Below, one piece after another: positions 6,893 through 14,393 of a DNA stretch of 19,130 nucleotides; the first letter of the stretch is position 1, and each line of letters starts with the position of its first letter. The stretch is from Candidatus Nanohalarchaeota archaeon (GTDB lineage Archaea > EX4484-52). Made by a program: the position numbers and the translations under genes. The stretch is from the NCBI GenBank assembly GCA_030632385.1, contig DAOVUW010000008.1, positions 1-19,130 on the forward strand. Reading direction: 5' to 3'. The notes under the pieces are model-generated. The model ran no database searches and was not told the origin of the DNA. It saw only the letters and a program-made list of their open reading frames with translations.

Positions 6893-7951
6893 ATGTTTTT
6901 GAAATTGAAAGGAATTGAGCAAAGAAAAAAAGACCATATTGATCTGTGCTTAAAAAAAGAGGTCGAAACAGATAATGCTTTCTGGTATGATGATATTTTT
7001 CTTCTACATAGAATGGGAACTATCGACAAAAACAAAATAGATTTAACTACGCACTTTCTGGGCAAGAAAATCAATTATCCTTTTATCATTGAAGCAATGA
7101 CAGGTGGTTTTAAATATGGAGAAAAAATAAACAAAAATCTTGCAATTGCTGCCGGAGAATTGAATATTCCTATTGGTGTGGGTTCGCAAAGAGCAATGCT
7201 TGAAAACAAAAAACAAAAAAGCACTTATGATTTAAAGAAATTTTCTAAAAAAATCCCAATACTTATTTCAAACATTGGTTTGGTTCAGTTCTGCCAGAAA
7301 GAATACAGCATAAAAAATATAAATGAACTCAGCGGAGACATTGATGCTGATGCTATTGCTATTCATCTAAATTCAGCCCAGGAAGCATTGCAGAAAGACG
7401 GTGATGTAAATTTTCAAAATTCTTTTGAAATCTTAAAAAAAATCATTTTTAATTCAAACATCCCTGTTATTGTAAAGGAGACAGGATGTGGTACGATAAA
7501 AGAAGATTGCCTAAAAATTGCGCATACTGGTGTTTCTTTAATTGATATTGCAGGAAATTGCGGAACTTCTTTTACAAAAATTGAAACACTCAGAAGAAAA
7601 GATAAATTTGGAATGTGTTTTAATAACTGGGGCATCCCGACAACTATTTCAACAATAGAAGCAAATAGTTGCGGAGTTTCGATAATTGCTTCGGGTGGGG
7701 TAAGAAATGGAATACATTGCGCAAAATTAATTCGCCTGGGTGCTTCCTACACAGGATTCGCTCTTCCATTACTGGAAAGCGCAACAAAAAGTCCTGAAGC
7801 TGTAATTGAAAAAATAAATGAAATTGCAGAAGAGTTGAGAACTACAATGTTTTTATGTGGAGCTAAAAACATAGATGCATTGAAAAAAATACCGATTGTT
7901 GTTGTCGGCAAAACAAAAGAATGGATGGAACAGAGAGAGCTATCCATATAA
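6893..7951 (+). CDS. fni: Type 2 isopentenyl-diphosphate delta-isomerase
   Basis: A cytoplasmic FMN- and NAD(P)H-dependent enzyme that interconverts isopentenyl and dimethylallyl diphosphate, the last shared step before archaeal isoprenoid lipid synthesis. The 352-residue length and motifs fit: RKKDHI (11-16), EAMTGG (67-72, flavin site), GVGSQRAM (95-102), AIHLNSAQE (156-164, family HLNxxQE with catalytic Gln and Mg-binding Glu), VIVKETGCG (192-200), IDIAGNCGTSF (217-227), WGIPTT and ASGGVRNG (266-273, phosphate binding). Two substitutions stand out: the family pattern GxGGTSF reads GNCGTSF with Cys223, and HLNPLQE reads HLNSAQE. Cysteines are frequent overall. It converges on the HAD phosphatase gene with a 41-base gap. 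Nothing else of the mevalonate pathway is nearby. Confidence 0.92.
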   Translation: MFLKLKGIEQRKKDHIDLCLKKEVETDNAFWYDDIFLLHRMGTIDKNKIDLTTHFLGKKINYPFIIEAMTGGFKYGEKINKNLAIAAGELNIPIGVGSQRAMLENKKQKSTYDLKKFSKKIPILISNIGLVQFCQKEYSIKNINELSGDIDADAIAIHLNSAQEALQKDGDVNFQNSFEILKKIIFNSNIPVIVKETGCGTIKEDCLKIAHTGVSLIDIAGNCGTSFTKIETLRRKDKFGMCFNNWGIPTTISTIEANSCGVSIIASGGVRNGIHCAKLIRLGASYTGFALPLLESATKSPEAVIEKINEIAEELRTTMFLCGAKNIDALKKIPIVVVGKTKEWMEQRELSI

Positions 7952-7992
7952 TAATTTAATTTCTCAGCCAGAATGTTTTTCAACAAGAATTT

Positions 7993-8709
7993 CTAATTTT
8001 CCCTTTCAATCAATTTTATTTTTTCAACAATATTTTCGTTTTTTGTAAACATATTCCAGTTATTTTTCAATGCAATTTTTCTTAAATTTCTATTTGGATT
8101 GAGTGCAATAGGATGACCCACAATAGATAAAAATTCTGCATCGCTGCCTGAATCTCCAAATGCAAAGGATTTTTTTAGGTCAATATTATTCTTTCCTGAG
8201 AAATTCAGCAAAGTATTTTTCTTTGCACATTTTTCCAGCATATCTGTTTTTATTTTTCCTGTGGCAATATTGTTTTTTATTTCTCTTTCTGTTGCAAATA
8301 CTTTGTCGAAATGAAAGTAATTGGTTATTTCTTTTACAGGATCTATCGGAGATGCACTTATTGCAACGAGTATGTAATTTTCTCTCAAATAATCAACAAG
8401 CAACTCGGAATAAGAATATGCTTTTTTTATATGCTCTTCTGCAAATTTTTTAGAATGTAGCAATATTTCTTTTTCGTCTTTATCTTTAAGTGCATCAGCA
8501 TAAATTTCAAGAATTTGAATTCCTGCATTTCTGTAGGTTAAAAAACCCATTCCATATTTTGTGATTACTTTAAGAATATTCAAATATGCTGTTTTGCTGA
8601 AAATTTTTTGCTCCATTAAATATTTCGGAAATTCCATAACTATTTGACTCCTGATTAGGGTCCCGTCTATATCAAAAAATGCCGCTTTAGTAAAATTTGT
8701 TTTTTTCAT
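7993..8709 (-). CDS. HAD-superfamily phosphatase, subfamily IB
   Basis: A cytoplasmic phosphohydrolase of the phosphoserine phosphatase-like HAD IB group. Motif I is FFDIDGTL with nucleophile D13 and acid D15 (numbering from the chosen start), motif II is the Ser in ISASP, the motif III Lys lies in the GKIKTDML region, and motif IV is FAFGDSGSDAEF. The helical cap between motifs I and II (about 20-110) matches the C1 cap of IB enzymes. The sequence resembles the HAD IB 'hypothetical' family more than true SerB, so the substrate is unknown. The frame extends to a GTG at 8748, but a TATA box TTTTAAA (8732-8738, minus) lies between and is correctly spaced, about 26 bases, for the ATG at 8709, giving 238 residues. 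Confidence 0.85.
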   Translation of the reverse strand: MKKTNFTKAAFFDIDGTLIRSQIVMEFPKYLMEQKIFSKTAYLNILKVITKYGMGFLTYRNAGIQILEIYADALKDKDEKEILLHSKKFAEEHIKKAYSYSELLVDYLRENYILVAISASPIDPVKEITNYFHFDKVFATEREIKNNIATGKIKTDMLEKCAKKNTLLNFSGKNNIDLKKSFAFGDSGSDAEFLSIVGHPIALNPNRNLRKIALKNNWNMFTKNENIVEKIKLIEREN

Positions 8710-8776
8710 TGTGTATAAATTGTATCTTGTGTTTAAAAGTTTAGACACAACACAATAAAAGTTTCATTATGCTCGA

Positions 8777-8925
8777 TACTACTTTTAATGTTGTAACTAA
8801 AAATTTTTACGCAAATTTATATTTTAGCTATAATGGAAAAATTCTGCACTATTTTAAAAAAAAATAAATTCGCAGGATTATTTTTGGTCATACGCACAAA
8901 ACCAAAAATAAGCTTAAAAGTAGTA
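8777..8925. ncRNA. Candidate structured RNA (three nested inverted repeats)
   Basis: Three complementary pairs are arranged like a three-way junction. P1 pairs tactacttttaa (8777-8788) with ttaaaagtagta (8914-8925), a perfect 12 bp. P2 pairs gcaaatttat (8811-8820) with ataaattcgc (8864-8873), 9 of 10. P3 pairs ttatttttggt (8878-8888) with accaaaaataa (8901-8911), a perfect 11 bp with a 12-base loop. P2 and P3 are four bases apart, and P3 is two bases from the P1 3' strand. The segment has no convincing ORF and lies between two minus-strand genes. On the minus strand a TATA-like AAATATTTAAATG precedes it by about 35 bases. Strand unknown. In AT-rich DNA some inverted repeats arise by chance, so this stays a candidate. 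Confidence 0.35.
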
Positions 8926-8983
8926 ATTTTTACTTGTTGTAAATAAAATAGATTTCTCATTTAAATATTTACGGTCTATAAAT

Positions 8984-9397
8984 TTATTCTTTAATCTCGC
9001 TGATTCTTTTTACAATAATCTCAAAATCATTGTTGTATTTTTCATATCTGCCTTCAATGCAGATGTGATTTCCTTTTGATAATTCAGATAAAGAATAATC
9101 ATAATCCGAAAGTTCTAACTCAATTATATTTTGATCTTTTTGAAAAATAACAGCATCAATGAAATTTGTTGAATTTTCTTCTTTTAATTTCAAAAACATT
9201 GTATTCTCCCCTTCATTTTTGCTTTCAATTATTCCGCACACTTCTACTTTTTTGCCAATATCAGAAAGAGAAAGGTCTTTGACCTGCTTTATTTCATATC
9301 CTGCAATGTTATTGTAGAAAAGCATAAATCCAAATCCTACAAAAAATAAGATAATTGCATAAATTTTGATTTTTTCCGAACTGATTTTTGAGTCCAT
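8984..9397 (-). CDS. Membrane-anchored OB-fold protein
   Basis: A small protein with one N-terminal transmembrane helix (about residues 10-28 from the chosen start) followed by an OB-fold of the nucleic-acid-binding tRNA/helicase type. Visible strands include KKVEVCGIIES, TMFLKLKEE, DAVIFQ, NHICIEGRYEKYNND and FEIIVKRISEI, the typical order of OB strands 1-5. Most single-OB proteins of this type are soluble; this one would be tethered, and whether the OB domain is inside or outside is unclear (basic residues precede the helix, which by the positive-inside rule puts the domain outside). An ATG at 9409 is also in frame, but the TATA box at 9422-9429 is only about 17 bases away from it, whereas it is correctly spaced for the ATG at 9397. 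It diverges from the AAA+ ATPase. Confidence 0.7.
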   Translation of the reverse strand: MDSKISSEKIKIYAIILFFVGFGFMLFYNNIAGYEIKQVKDLSLSDIGKKVEVCGIIESKNEGENTMFLKLKEENSTNFIDAVIFQKDQNIIELELSDYDYSLSELSKGNHICIEGRYEKYNNDFEIIVKRISEIKE

Positions 9398-9421
9398 AAA
9401 TGAATCCATAAATAAGATATG

Positions 9422-9429
9422 TTTATAAA
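9422..9429. promoter_or_regulatory. Palindromic TATA box shared by two divergent genes
   Basis: TTTATAAA reads identically on both strands. It is centred about 25 bases from the ATG at 9451 on the plus strand and about 28 bases from the ATG at 9397 on the minus strand, both suitable for leaderless starts. No other good TATA box lies in the 53-base gap. Confidence 0.55.
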
Positions 9430-9450
9430 TTTAAAAAATGTTTTTAAAAC

Positions 9451-10551
9451 ATGAGGGATGAAAGATTAAAAAATTGGCTTAAAAATCTTAACTGGTCTTT
9501 TAATCCATTTGTTTTTGATATACGCCCGGAATATATGGTCGGGTTTGAAAAATATCTCGATGAAATACATTCAGCAATAGAGCAGAGTTCAAAATATGTT
9601 ATAATTACAGCAGCAACAGGAAGCGGAAAAACAATGCTTATGAATTATTTGCATAGGAATCCTTCAGGAGATGCAAATTACATCTATATTTCAAAACCGC
9701 CAAGAAAGCCGGAAGAATTTGCAAAAATAATAGAAAGCCAGATAAGGGAAAACAGAAGGAAATCTCAAGGCATAATCACTGCATTTATTTGCTGGCTTTC
9801 GGGTCAATTTAAAAAAGAGGAAATCACACTGTATAATTTAAGTTCATTTATTGAAAGAAATTCAAAAGGGGCAAATATTTTGCTTATTGATGAAGCCCAT
9901 GAGACAAATATCGAAACCCTTGAATGGATAAGGACAATAACCGATACAACCCAAAACATGACTACTGTTTTAAGCGGACTTCCTGCCCTGAAAAAAGAAA
10001 AATTAAAACAGCTTGAAACATTTATGCAGAGGGTTTCTTTAGATGTAACTATTCTTCCTCTGAATAAAAATGAAACAATTGAATTAATAAAAAAAAGAAT
10101 CGCTATGGCGCACGGAATGATGCTTGATCCATTTACTTCTGAATGTCTTGAGGCAATACATGTACATGGCGGAGGGTTCCCACGAGAAACAATCAAGATA
10201 TGCAATGAACTCATAAACAAAGCAATAAAGAAGAATATCACATTAATTGATGCATCCTTTCTTGAGGGCAAAAGCAAAGAAGATGTATCTGTTGTGTCTT
10301 TAATAGATTCATTGACAGACAAGCAAAAAGATATAATTGAACTTGTTCATGAAAAAGGAAAGATGACACCCACTGATTTAGCAAAATCCAAAAATATGAA
10401 TTCTTACAAATCCAAAACTCACGCTTTGAGGGCATTGAACAACCTTCTAAAAAGACTCGAAAAAATCGGTCTACTTGAACGCCAAAAAGCCGGAAGAACT
10501 TATGCATATAAACTTACTTCTAAAGCAAAAAATGCAATGACTGAAGCATAG
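9451..10551 (+). CDS. AAA+ ATPase with C-terminal winged helix (Orc1/Cdc6- or ExeA-like)
   Basis: A 366-residue cytoplasmic ATPase. The N-terminus has NWSFNPF (14-20), typical of AAA_22/ExeA-like and some archaeal Cdc6-like proteins. Walker A is AATGSGKT (54-61), Walker B is ILLIDEAHE (143-151), a sensor 1-type strand reads TTVLSGLPAL, and a lid domain with HGGGFPRETIKICNELI follows, similar to sensor 2 of Orc1/Cdc6. From about residue 290 a winged helix-turn-helix reads LTDKQKDIIELV, TPTDLAKSKN and GLLERQKAGRTYAYKL. The overall order (AAA+ then wHTH) is that of Orc1/Cdc6 initiators, but the divergent N-terminus leaves a DNA-binding regulator or secretion-type ATPase possible. It shares a TATA box with the membrane OB-fold gene. 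It converges on the Nudix gene with a 7-base gap. Confidence 0.75.
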   Translation: MRDERLKNWLKNLNWSFNPFVFDIRPEYMVGFEKYLDEIHSAIEQSSKYVIITAATGSGKTMLMNYLHRNPSGDANYIYISKPPRKPEEFAKIIESQIRENRRKSQGIITAFICWLSGQFKKEEITLYNLSSFIERNSKGANILLIDEAHETNIETLEWIRTITDTTQNMTTVLSGLPALKKEKLKQLETFMQRVSLDVTILPLNKNETIELIKKRIAMAHGMMLDPFTSECLEAIHVHGGGFPRETIKICNELINKAIKKNITLIDASFLEGKSKEDVSVVSLIDSLTDKQKDIIELVHEKGKMTPTDLAKSKNMNSYKSKTHALRALNNLLKRLEKIGLLERQKAGRTYAYKLTSKAKNAMTEA

Positions 10552-10558
10552 TTTATTC

Positions 10559-10984
10559 TTACAACAAATTCCTGCTTTTAAGATACTTTTTCGCATCATT
10601 AATTATTTTCCTGTGGTCAAATGCTATTTTTTCAGGGATTTTATCAAAGTCAAAATATTCTATTTCCTTTGCTTCATCTGTCTTTTTTGGTTTACTGCCT
10701 GCTGTAGTTTTCATAAAATAAACTATTGAAACAGTATGACCGCGCGGATCTCTTTTTGGGTCTGAATATGCGCCAATAAGTCTATTGGTTTTTGTCCGAA
10801 GGCAAGTTTCTTCATTTACTTCTCTTACAACCGCCACTTCAAGTGTTTCATTAAGTTCCACAAATCCCCCTGGAAGAGCCCAATGATTCAGATATGGTTG
10901 AGTTGCTCTTTTTATCAGCAGAATCTTTTCTTTTTCAATAATTATGCCATCAACAGTCAGCATTGGTTTTTTTTCTTTTTTCAT
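10559..10984 (-). CDS. Nudix hydrolase, ADP-ribose pyrophosphatase-like
   Basis: Members of this family hydrolyse nucleoside diphosphates linked to another group. The protein is 141 residues, a single Nudix domain with no extra domains. The Nudix box runs from G40 to L62: G40, then E46, then R54-E55-V56, E58-E59 and L62, matching GX5EX7REUXEEXGU except that the Gly before the final hydrophobic residue is Cys61. The metal-binding glutamates are all present. HWALPGGFVE and the downstream DPRGHTVSIVYF strand resemble archaeal ADP-ribose pyrophosphatases, but a Nudix substrate cannot be told from sequence alone. A TATA box (11004-11012, minus) with a purine-rich BRE just upstream is centred 24 bases from the ATG. 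Cytoplasmic. Confidence 0.88.
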   Translation of the reverse strand: MKKEKKPMLTVDGIIIEKEKILLIKRATQPYLNHWALPGGFVELNETLEVAVVREVNEETCLRTKTNRLIGAYSDPKRDPRGHTVSIVYFMKTTAGSKPKKTDEAKEIEYFDFDKIPEKIAFDHRKIINDAKKYLKSRNLL

Positions 10985-11003
10985 AGCATATAAATGTGCA
11001 TTA

Positions 11004-11012
11004 ATTATAATA
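11004..11012 (-). promoter_or_regulatory. TATA box and BRE of the Nudix gene
   Basis: On the minus strand TATTATAAT is preceded by GGAAAAAG, a good archaeal BRE-like purine run, and is centred 24 bases upstream of the ATG at 10984. Of the promoters in this window this is one of the clearest. Confidence 0.55.
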
Positions 11013-11037
11013 CTTTTTCCTTATATTAATTAAAATT

Positions 11038-11232
11038 TTATGAATTGGTCAAATTGTATTTACATAATTTTTTGCACCTGTTCTGATTAAACTTATAAAA
11101 TTCATAAATTAAATATTGTATTGACATTGCATCTAAAATAGCACTGAATGCTTTAGAAACAGCAAAAGCATAAATACAGAAAAAAAATCCTAAAAAATTC
11201 AAATGAACAAAATATGCAATATAAACGGGCAT
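11038..11232 (-). CDS. Doubtful small membrane ORF in an intergenic gap
   Basis: A 64-codon minus-strand ORF in the space between the Nudix gene and the plus-strand membrane protein. The predicted product has one or two hydrophobic stretches (about 3-35) with a run of small residues (AFAVSKAFSAILDAMS), then a basic Cys-containing tail. I see no TATA box or ribosome binding site at a suitable distance upstream. A stop codon lies three codons upstream of its ATG, so it is not a longer frame. It might be a small membrane protein, a decayed gene remnant or chance. Confidence 0.2.
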   Translation of the reverse strand: MPVYIAYFVHLNFLGFFFCIYAFAVSKAFSAILDAMSIQYLIYEFYKFNQNRCKKLCKYNLTNS

Positions 11233-11257
11233 GCCTGTTTAGATTACAAAACAAGAT

Positions 11258-11998
11258 ATGAGAAAAAACTTAAAAAAAATAGCAAAATTTATTCTAGGAA
11301 ATCGAAAACAAAAAGAAAAGCAAAAATCGTCTGAATCTAATTCTTCTTTAGATAGAGGGGGATTTTTTCATGTTGTGTCTAAACTTAAGCAGAATACGCA
11401 GTTTACACACAATAAAAAAGAAGAAGAATCGTCTGGGTTGGAGAAAAAACTTTCTTTTTTAAGAGAAGGAGAAAAGCAAAAACAAATTTTTATTTTATTT
11501 GTTGTATGCATAGTCCTATATTTTCTGATACCTAAATTTCTGTTTTTTGTTTTCGCAATTATTTTGGCGGCATTATCTCGTCTTTTCCAAAGATTTTGTC
11601 CTTTTGAAATAGGAGTGGAACTTGTCACTATATTTACTGTTTGTTTTTCAATTATTTACGGTCCTTTAATTGGAGCAGTTTATGCGTTTATTTCAATGAC
11701 AATAACCCTAATGGTATCTGATGAATTAAAAGAAAGATGGTCTTTTATCGCAGTACTTTCTATTTTAATTATTGCTCTTATCGCAGGTGTTTTCCCATAT
11801 GAAAAATATCTCTCTTTTGCAATATACGGCTTTTTGCTTGCGCTGTTATATGATGTTTTATTTGATTTGATATACAGCGTAACTATTTCAAGAATGAATA
11901 TATTCAAGAGAATAATATTTTATATTACGCATCTGTATTTCAATTATTTTTTGTTTTTGTATTTTGGACAAAAAATACTTGCTTTTTTAGGTGGTTGA
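11258..11998 (+). CDS. Unrecognised polytopic membrane protein with charged N-terminus
   Basis: I cannot name this 246-residue protein. Residues 1-75 are hydrophilic, rich in Lys, Glu, Ser and Gln, probably cytoplasmic and disordered. Five or six membrane helices follow at about 76-110 (a pair), 121-154, 161-180, 186-210 and 218-243. The segment VELVTIFTVCFSIIYGPLIG followed by a small-residue-rich helix loosely recalls the MreD or ECF S-component layout, but this is too weak for a call. A TATA-like AATATAAAC (11218-11226) precedes the ATG by about 36 bases, giving a leader of roughly 10 bases. The next gene, another membrane protein, starts 70 bases downstream on the same strand with its own promoter, so joint function is possible but not required. 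Confidence 0.6.
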   Translation: MRKNLKKIAKFILGNRKQKEKQKSSESNSSLDRGGFFHVVSKLKQNTQFTHNKKEEESSGLEKKLSFLREGEKQKQIFILFVVCIVLYFLIPKFLFFVFAIILAALSRLFQRFCPFEIGVELVTIFTVCFSIIYGPLIGAVYAFISMTITLMVSDELKERWSFIAVLSILIIALIAGVFPYEKYLSFAIYGFLLALLYDVLFDLIYSVTISRMNIFKRIIFYITHLYFNYFLFLYFGQKILAFLGG

Positions 11999-12040
11999 AA
12001 GCAGTCGATTAAAATATTTTTAAATTTAATAAGAATAAGT

Positions 12041-12050
12041 TTTTATAATT
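12041..12050 (+). promoter_or_regulatory. TATA box of the large membrane protein gene
   Basis: TTTTATAATT is centred about 24 bases upstream of the ATG at 12069. A second ATG at 12061 is out of frame with the gene. Confidence 0.45.
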
Positions 12051-12068
12051 AACCTACTTTATGTTGTT

Positions 12069-13688
12069 ATGTGGGTTGAATTATTTACATCTCTGGGCTT
12101 TTTTGGCTATTATATTTTATGGGCTTTTCTTGTAGGATTTGTTGCTATATTTGAATTTAATAAAAAAAAAGTTGCATCTTATTTTTTTTTGTCATGGATT
12201 GTAGGTATTGCTCTTATCACCGCAGGACCTATAATTGGTTTATTTATAGCAGTATTTATAAGAATCTTAATCATTGGGTTAAAGAGGACCTTGAATATAA
12301 AAGGTGCTGGTTCCTTAATGAAAGGAAATAAAGAGATTGTTGTTTTTAAATTTGATAAAATATTGATTTTCCTCGCTATACTGGTTTTTATTCTTGTTGC
12401 GGCAACTGCTATTTTTGCGCCACCAATGGAAGTTGGATGGTACAAAATGAAAGATGTGCAAATAAATCAGCTTAATGAGTCGATTTCATTTGATGTAAAT
12501 GATATTTCATGGGCGGATATAAAAAACACGAGACTGGTTTCACATGAATATGCACTTCAAATACCAAAAACAATGGTAACAGAAACCGGATGGAAACTGT
12601 CTAATGATGTTGATGGAATATATCCAATAAATAACACGCTTTATTGGGTTATGTGTTATGAACCTACAACATTGGTCAATATGAAAAATCCATCTCCTGC
12701 ATATATCATAGTAAATGCACAGGATCCTGCAGACAGGAGAAAGATAAAAGAAACAATAAGATATTCTGAGGAACGAAAAAATCCAATTGCTCTTATTTAT
12801 CAACTCCTAACAACAGGCAGAATTCATGATGTTAAGATAAAATTATGGCTAAAATATCCTTTTTTCAATTATGGAGACACTGTATTTACACATGATGAAG
12901 AAGGCAATCCTGCATGGTTTGCTCCTGTAAAAATGGATTTCCCAACTTTCTTCATAGTTCATTTTTTTACTCAGCAGATAGGAATTGTAACGCTGGATAA
13001 TGATGGAAATGTCGTTTTTTATTCATCTGAAGATATAAAACAAAAAAAAGCTCCTGAATGGCTTTTAAAAAATCAAATTCTCATTGATGAAGATTACACA
13101 GAAAAAAGAATAACTATGTGGGCAAAATACGCTTATTGGAAAAACTTCCTTAATTACCATTTTCAACATGAAAATGTATTTGAGCAGGCACAGAATCTGT
13201 TTTTTCAATATGATAAAAATAACGATTACATTTATGGTTTTGTACAATTAGAACCCGAGGGGGCGAATAGAAAGGCAATAACTCATTATATTGATGTAAA
13301 AGCATTTGGTGGGGAATCAGGAATCGTAACAATCAATGATATCCGAAATCTGGAATTAATAGGACCTATAAGAGCTCTAAATGATGTTAGAGGAAGAATA
13401 AGCTTGTATTCAGACTGGTATGCTCTTCAGCCATTGTTTATGAAAATACATGAAGGATACTTTTATGTTATTCCTGTATATTCTGGCACTTCTACATCTA
13501 TGGTTTTAAGGGCTGTTGCAGTAGTTGATGCAAAAAGCGAACAAATAAAACTATTTGAATGGGGCGACTTGAAATTAGAACCAGAAGAAGATTCTTCACA
13601 ATCAGAAGAAGAAGTTCAGTCTGACTGTAAAATTATATCTACAGAAAATATTGATGGAAAGCTAAGAATTGTAATGGAGTGCGGATAA
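12069..13688 (+). CDS. Unrecognised membrane protein with large extracytoplasmic domain
   Basis: A 539-residue protein of unknown family. Two helices at about 7-30 and 37-62 are followed by a basic cytoplasmic loop, then a third helix at about 98-120 (a run of Ile, Leu, Val and Ala ending AIFAPP). The remaining 410 residues are soluble and by topology outside. They are rich in Tyr/Trp and beta-strand-like stretches, with segments such as YWVMCYEP, WFAPVKMDFPTFF and GFVQLEPEG. Near the end GYFYVIPVYSG precedes a hydrophobic strand VLRAVAVVDA, then an acidic tail with SSQSEEE and a final pair of Cys-containing strands. A distant likeness to UPF0182-type proteins (same 'viewable and P-Y' ending) is only a suggestion. 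It follows an unrelated-looking membrane protein on the same strand and converges on the small four-helix protein. Confidence 0.65.
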   Translation: MWVELFTSLGFFGYYILWAFLVGFVAIFEFNKKKVASYFFLSWIVGIALITAGPIIGLFIAVFIRILIIGLKRTLNIKGAGSLMKGNKEIVVFKFDKILIFLAILVFILVAATAIFAPPMEVGWYKMKDVQINQLNESISFDVNDISWADIKNTRLVSHEYALQIPKTMVTETGWKLSNDVDGIYPINNTLYWVMCYEPTTLVNMKNPSPAYIIVNAQDPADRRKIKETIRYSEERKNPIALIYQLLTTGRIHDVKIKLWLKYPFFNYGDTVFTHDEEGNPAWFAPVKMDFPTFFIVHFFTQQIGIVTLDNDGNVVFYSSEDIKQKKAPEWLLKNQILIDEDYTEKRITMWAKYAYWKNFLNYHFQHENVFEQAQNLFFQYDKNNDYIYGFVQLEPEGANRKAITHYIDVKAFGGESGIVTINDIRNLELIGPIRALNDVRGRISLYSDWYALQPLFMKIHEGYFYVIPVYSGTSTSMVLRAVAVVDAKSEQIKLFEWGDLKLEPEEDSSQSEEEVQSDCKIISTENIDGKLRIVMECG

Positions 13689-13822
13689 ACTTCCTTTAAG
13701 TTGATTTTATTGTGTTATTTTATAGTTTGAATATAACAGGAAAAATACTATAGATTTTGATTAAATAAATATAGAATAGAATTTTTTAATGAAAATAAAT
13801 TAGTTTATTGTATTATTGTATA

Positions 13823-13862
13823 ATAAAAAAAAGAAAAATATTAGTGGTTTTACCCACTAATA
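13823..13862 (-). terminator. Terminator straddling the stop codon of the four-helix protein
   Basis: On the minus strand tattagtgg/ccactaata forms a perfect 9-bp stem (13839-13847 with 13854-13862) with a 6-base loop that contains most of the stop codon. A T-rich run (13838 down to about 13823) follows immediately. It has the form of an intrinsic terminator. Confidence 0.55.
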
Positions 13863-14323
13863 AAGTACATTACTCCAAGTACCAATACTATAATGAATAG
13901 TAGTGATGCTAATCCTGAAGATACTGTTATACCGGTAATTCCTCCATAAAGGAAAAGTATGATAATAGCCAAAAGGATTGTCCATCCAATATATTTCTTT
14001 GGACCAAGATCATTTATGTTGATTCCGAAGGTGCCAAGCAGTATAATCAATACTAAAGCTGCTGCGATATATATTCCGGTTGTTCCGAATAAACCTACCA
14101 GGAAGACACCAAAGGTACTTCCACCGACAGGATATGCGATTATGAAGAATGACAGTATTGCCGCAATCAAGATAGATACTCTTTTTTTATCTACTTCTCT
14201 GTCCTGTAAGAACGGAGCCATTAACAGTATTACATATAGTATGCACAAAAACAATAACCATGGTAGTACGAAATCGTAAAAGCCAAGGTTTTGCATATTT
14301 GATATTATTTGATTAAAATCCAT
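13850..14323 (-). CDS. Small four-helix membrane protein, DPANN-type hypothetical
   Basis: A 157-residue integral membrane protein without recognised domain. An amphipathic N-terminus (FYDFVLPWLLFL) leads into a first helix at about 17-38. A charged loop (LQDREVDKKR) follows, then hydrophobic helices at about 48-65, 70-95, 108-126 and 130-155, the later ones rich in Gly, Ile and Leu. Short proteins beginning with this FYDFVLPxLL pattern are common in low-GC DPANN-type archaea, from general knowledge; their role is unknown. Unlike most genes here it has a Shine-Dalgarno sequence (GGTGAT at 14334-14329, five bases before the ATG), a leader, and a strong terminator, so it may be well expressed. 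Two TATA candidates lie at about 14345-14355 and 14366-14376 (minus). Confidence 0.75.
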   Translation of the reverse strand: MDFNQIISNMQNLGFYDFVLPWLLFLCILYVILLMAPFLQDREVDKKRVSILIAAILSFFIIAYPVGGSTFGVFLVGLFGTTGIYIAAALVLIILLGTFGININDLGPKKYIGWTILLAIIILFLYGGITGITVSSGLASLLFIIVLVLGVMYFISG

Positions 14324-14328
14324 AATTT

Positions 14329-14334
14329 ATCACC
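14329..14334 (-). promoter_or_regulatory. Shine-Dalgarno sequence of the four-helix protein
   Basis: GGTGAT on the minus strand is complementary to the anti-Shine-Dalgarno end of 16S rRNA and lies five bases from the ATG at 14323. It is the only clear ribosome binding site among the genes in this window and supports this start. Confidence 0.6.
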
Positions 14335-14393
14335 ATTTAATTTGATATACTTATAACATATTGATACTTATAAATGTATCGTTTCTTGATGTT

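Noticed and set aside
9804..10322. 172-codon minus-strand ORF
   Set aside because: Antisense shadow of the AAA+ ATPase gene, with no promoter or family resemblance.
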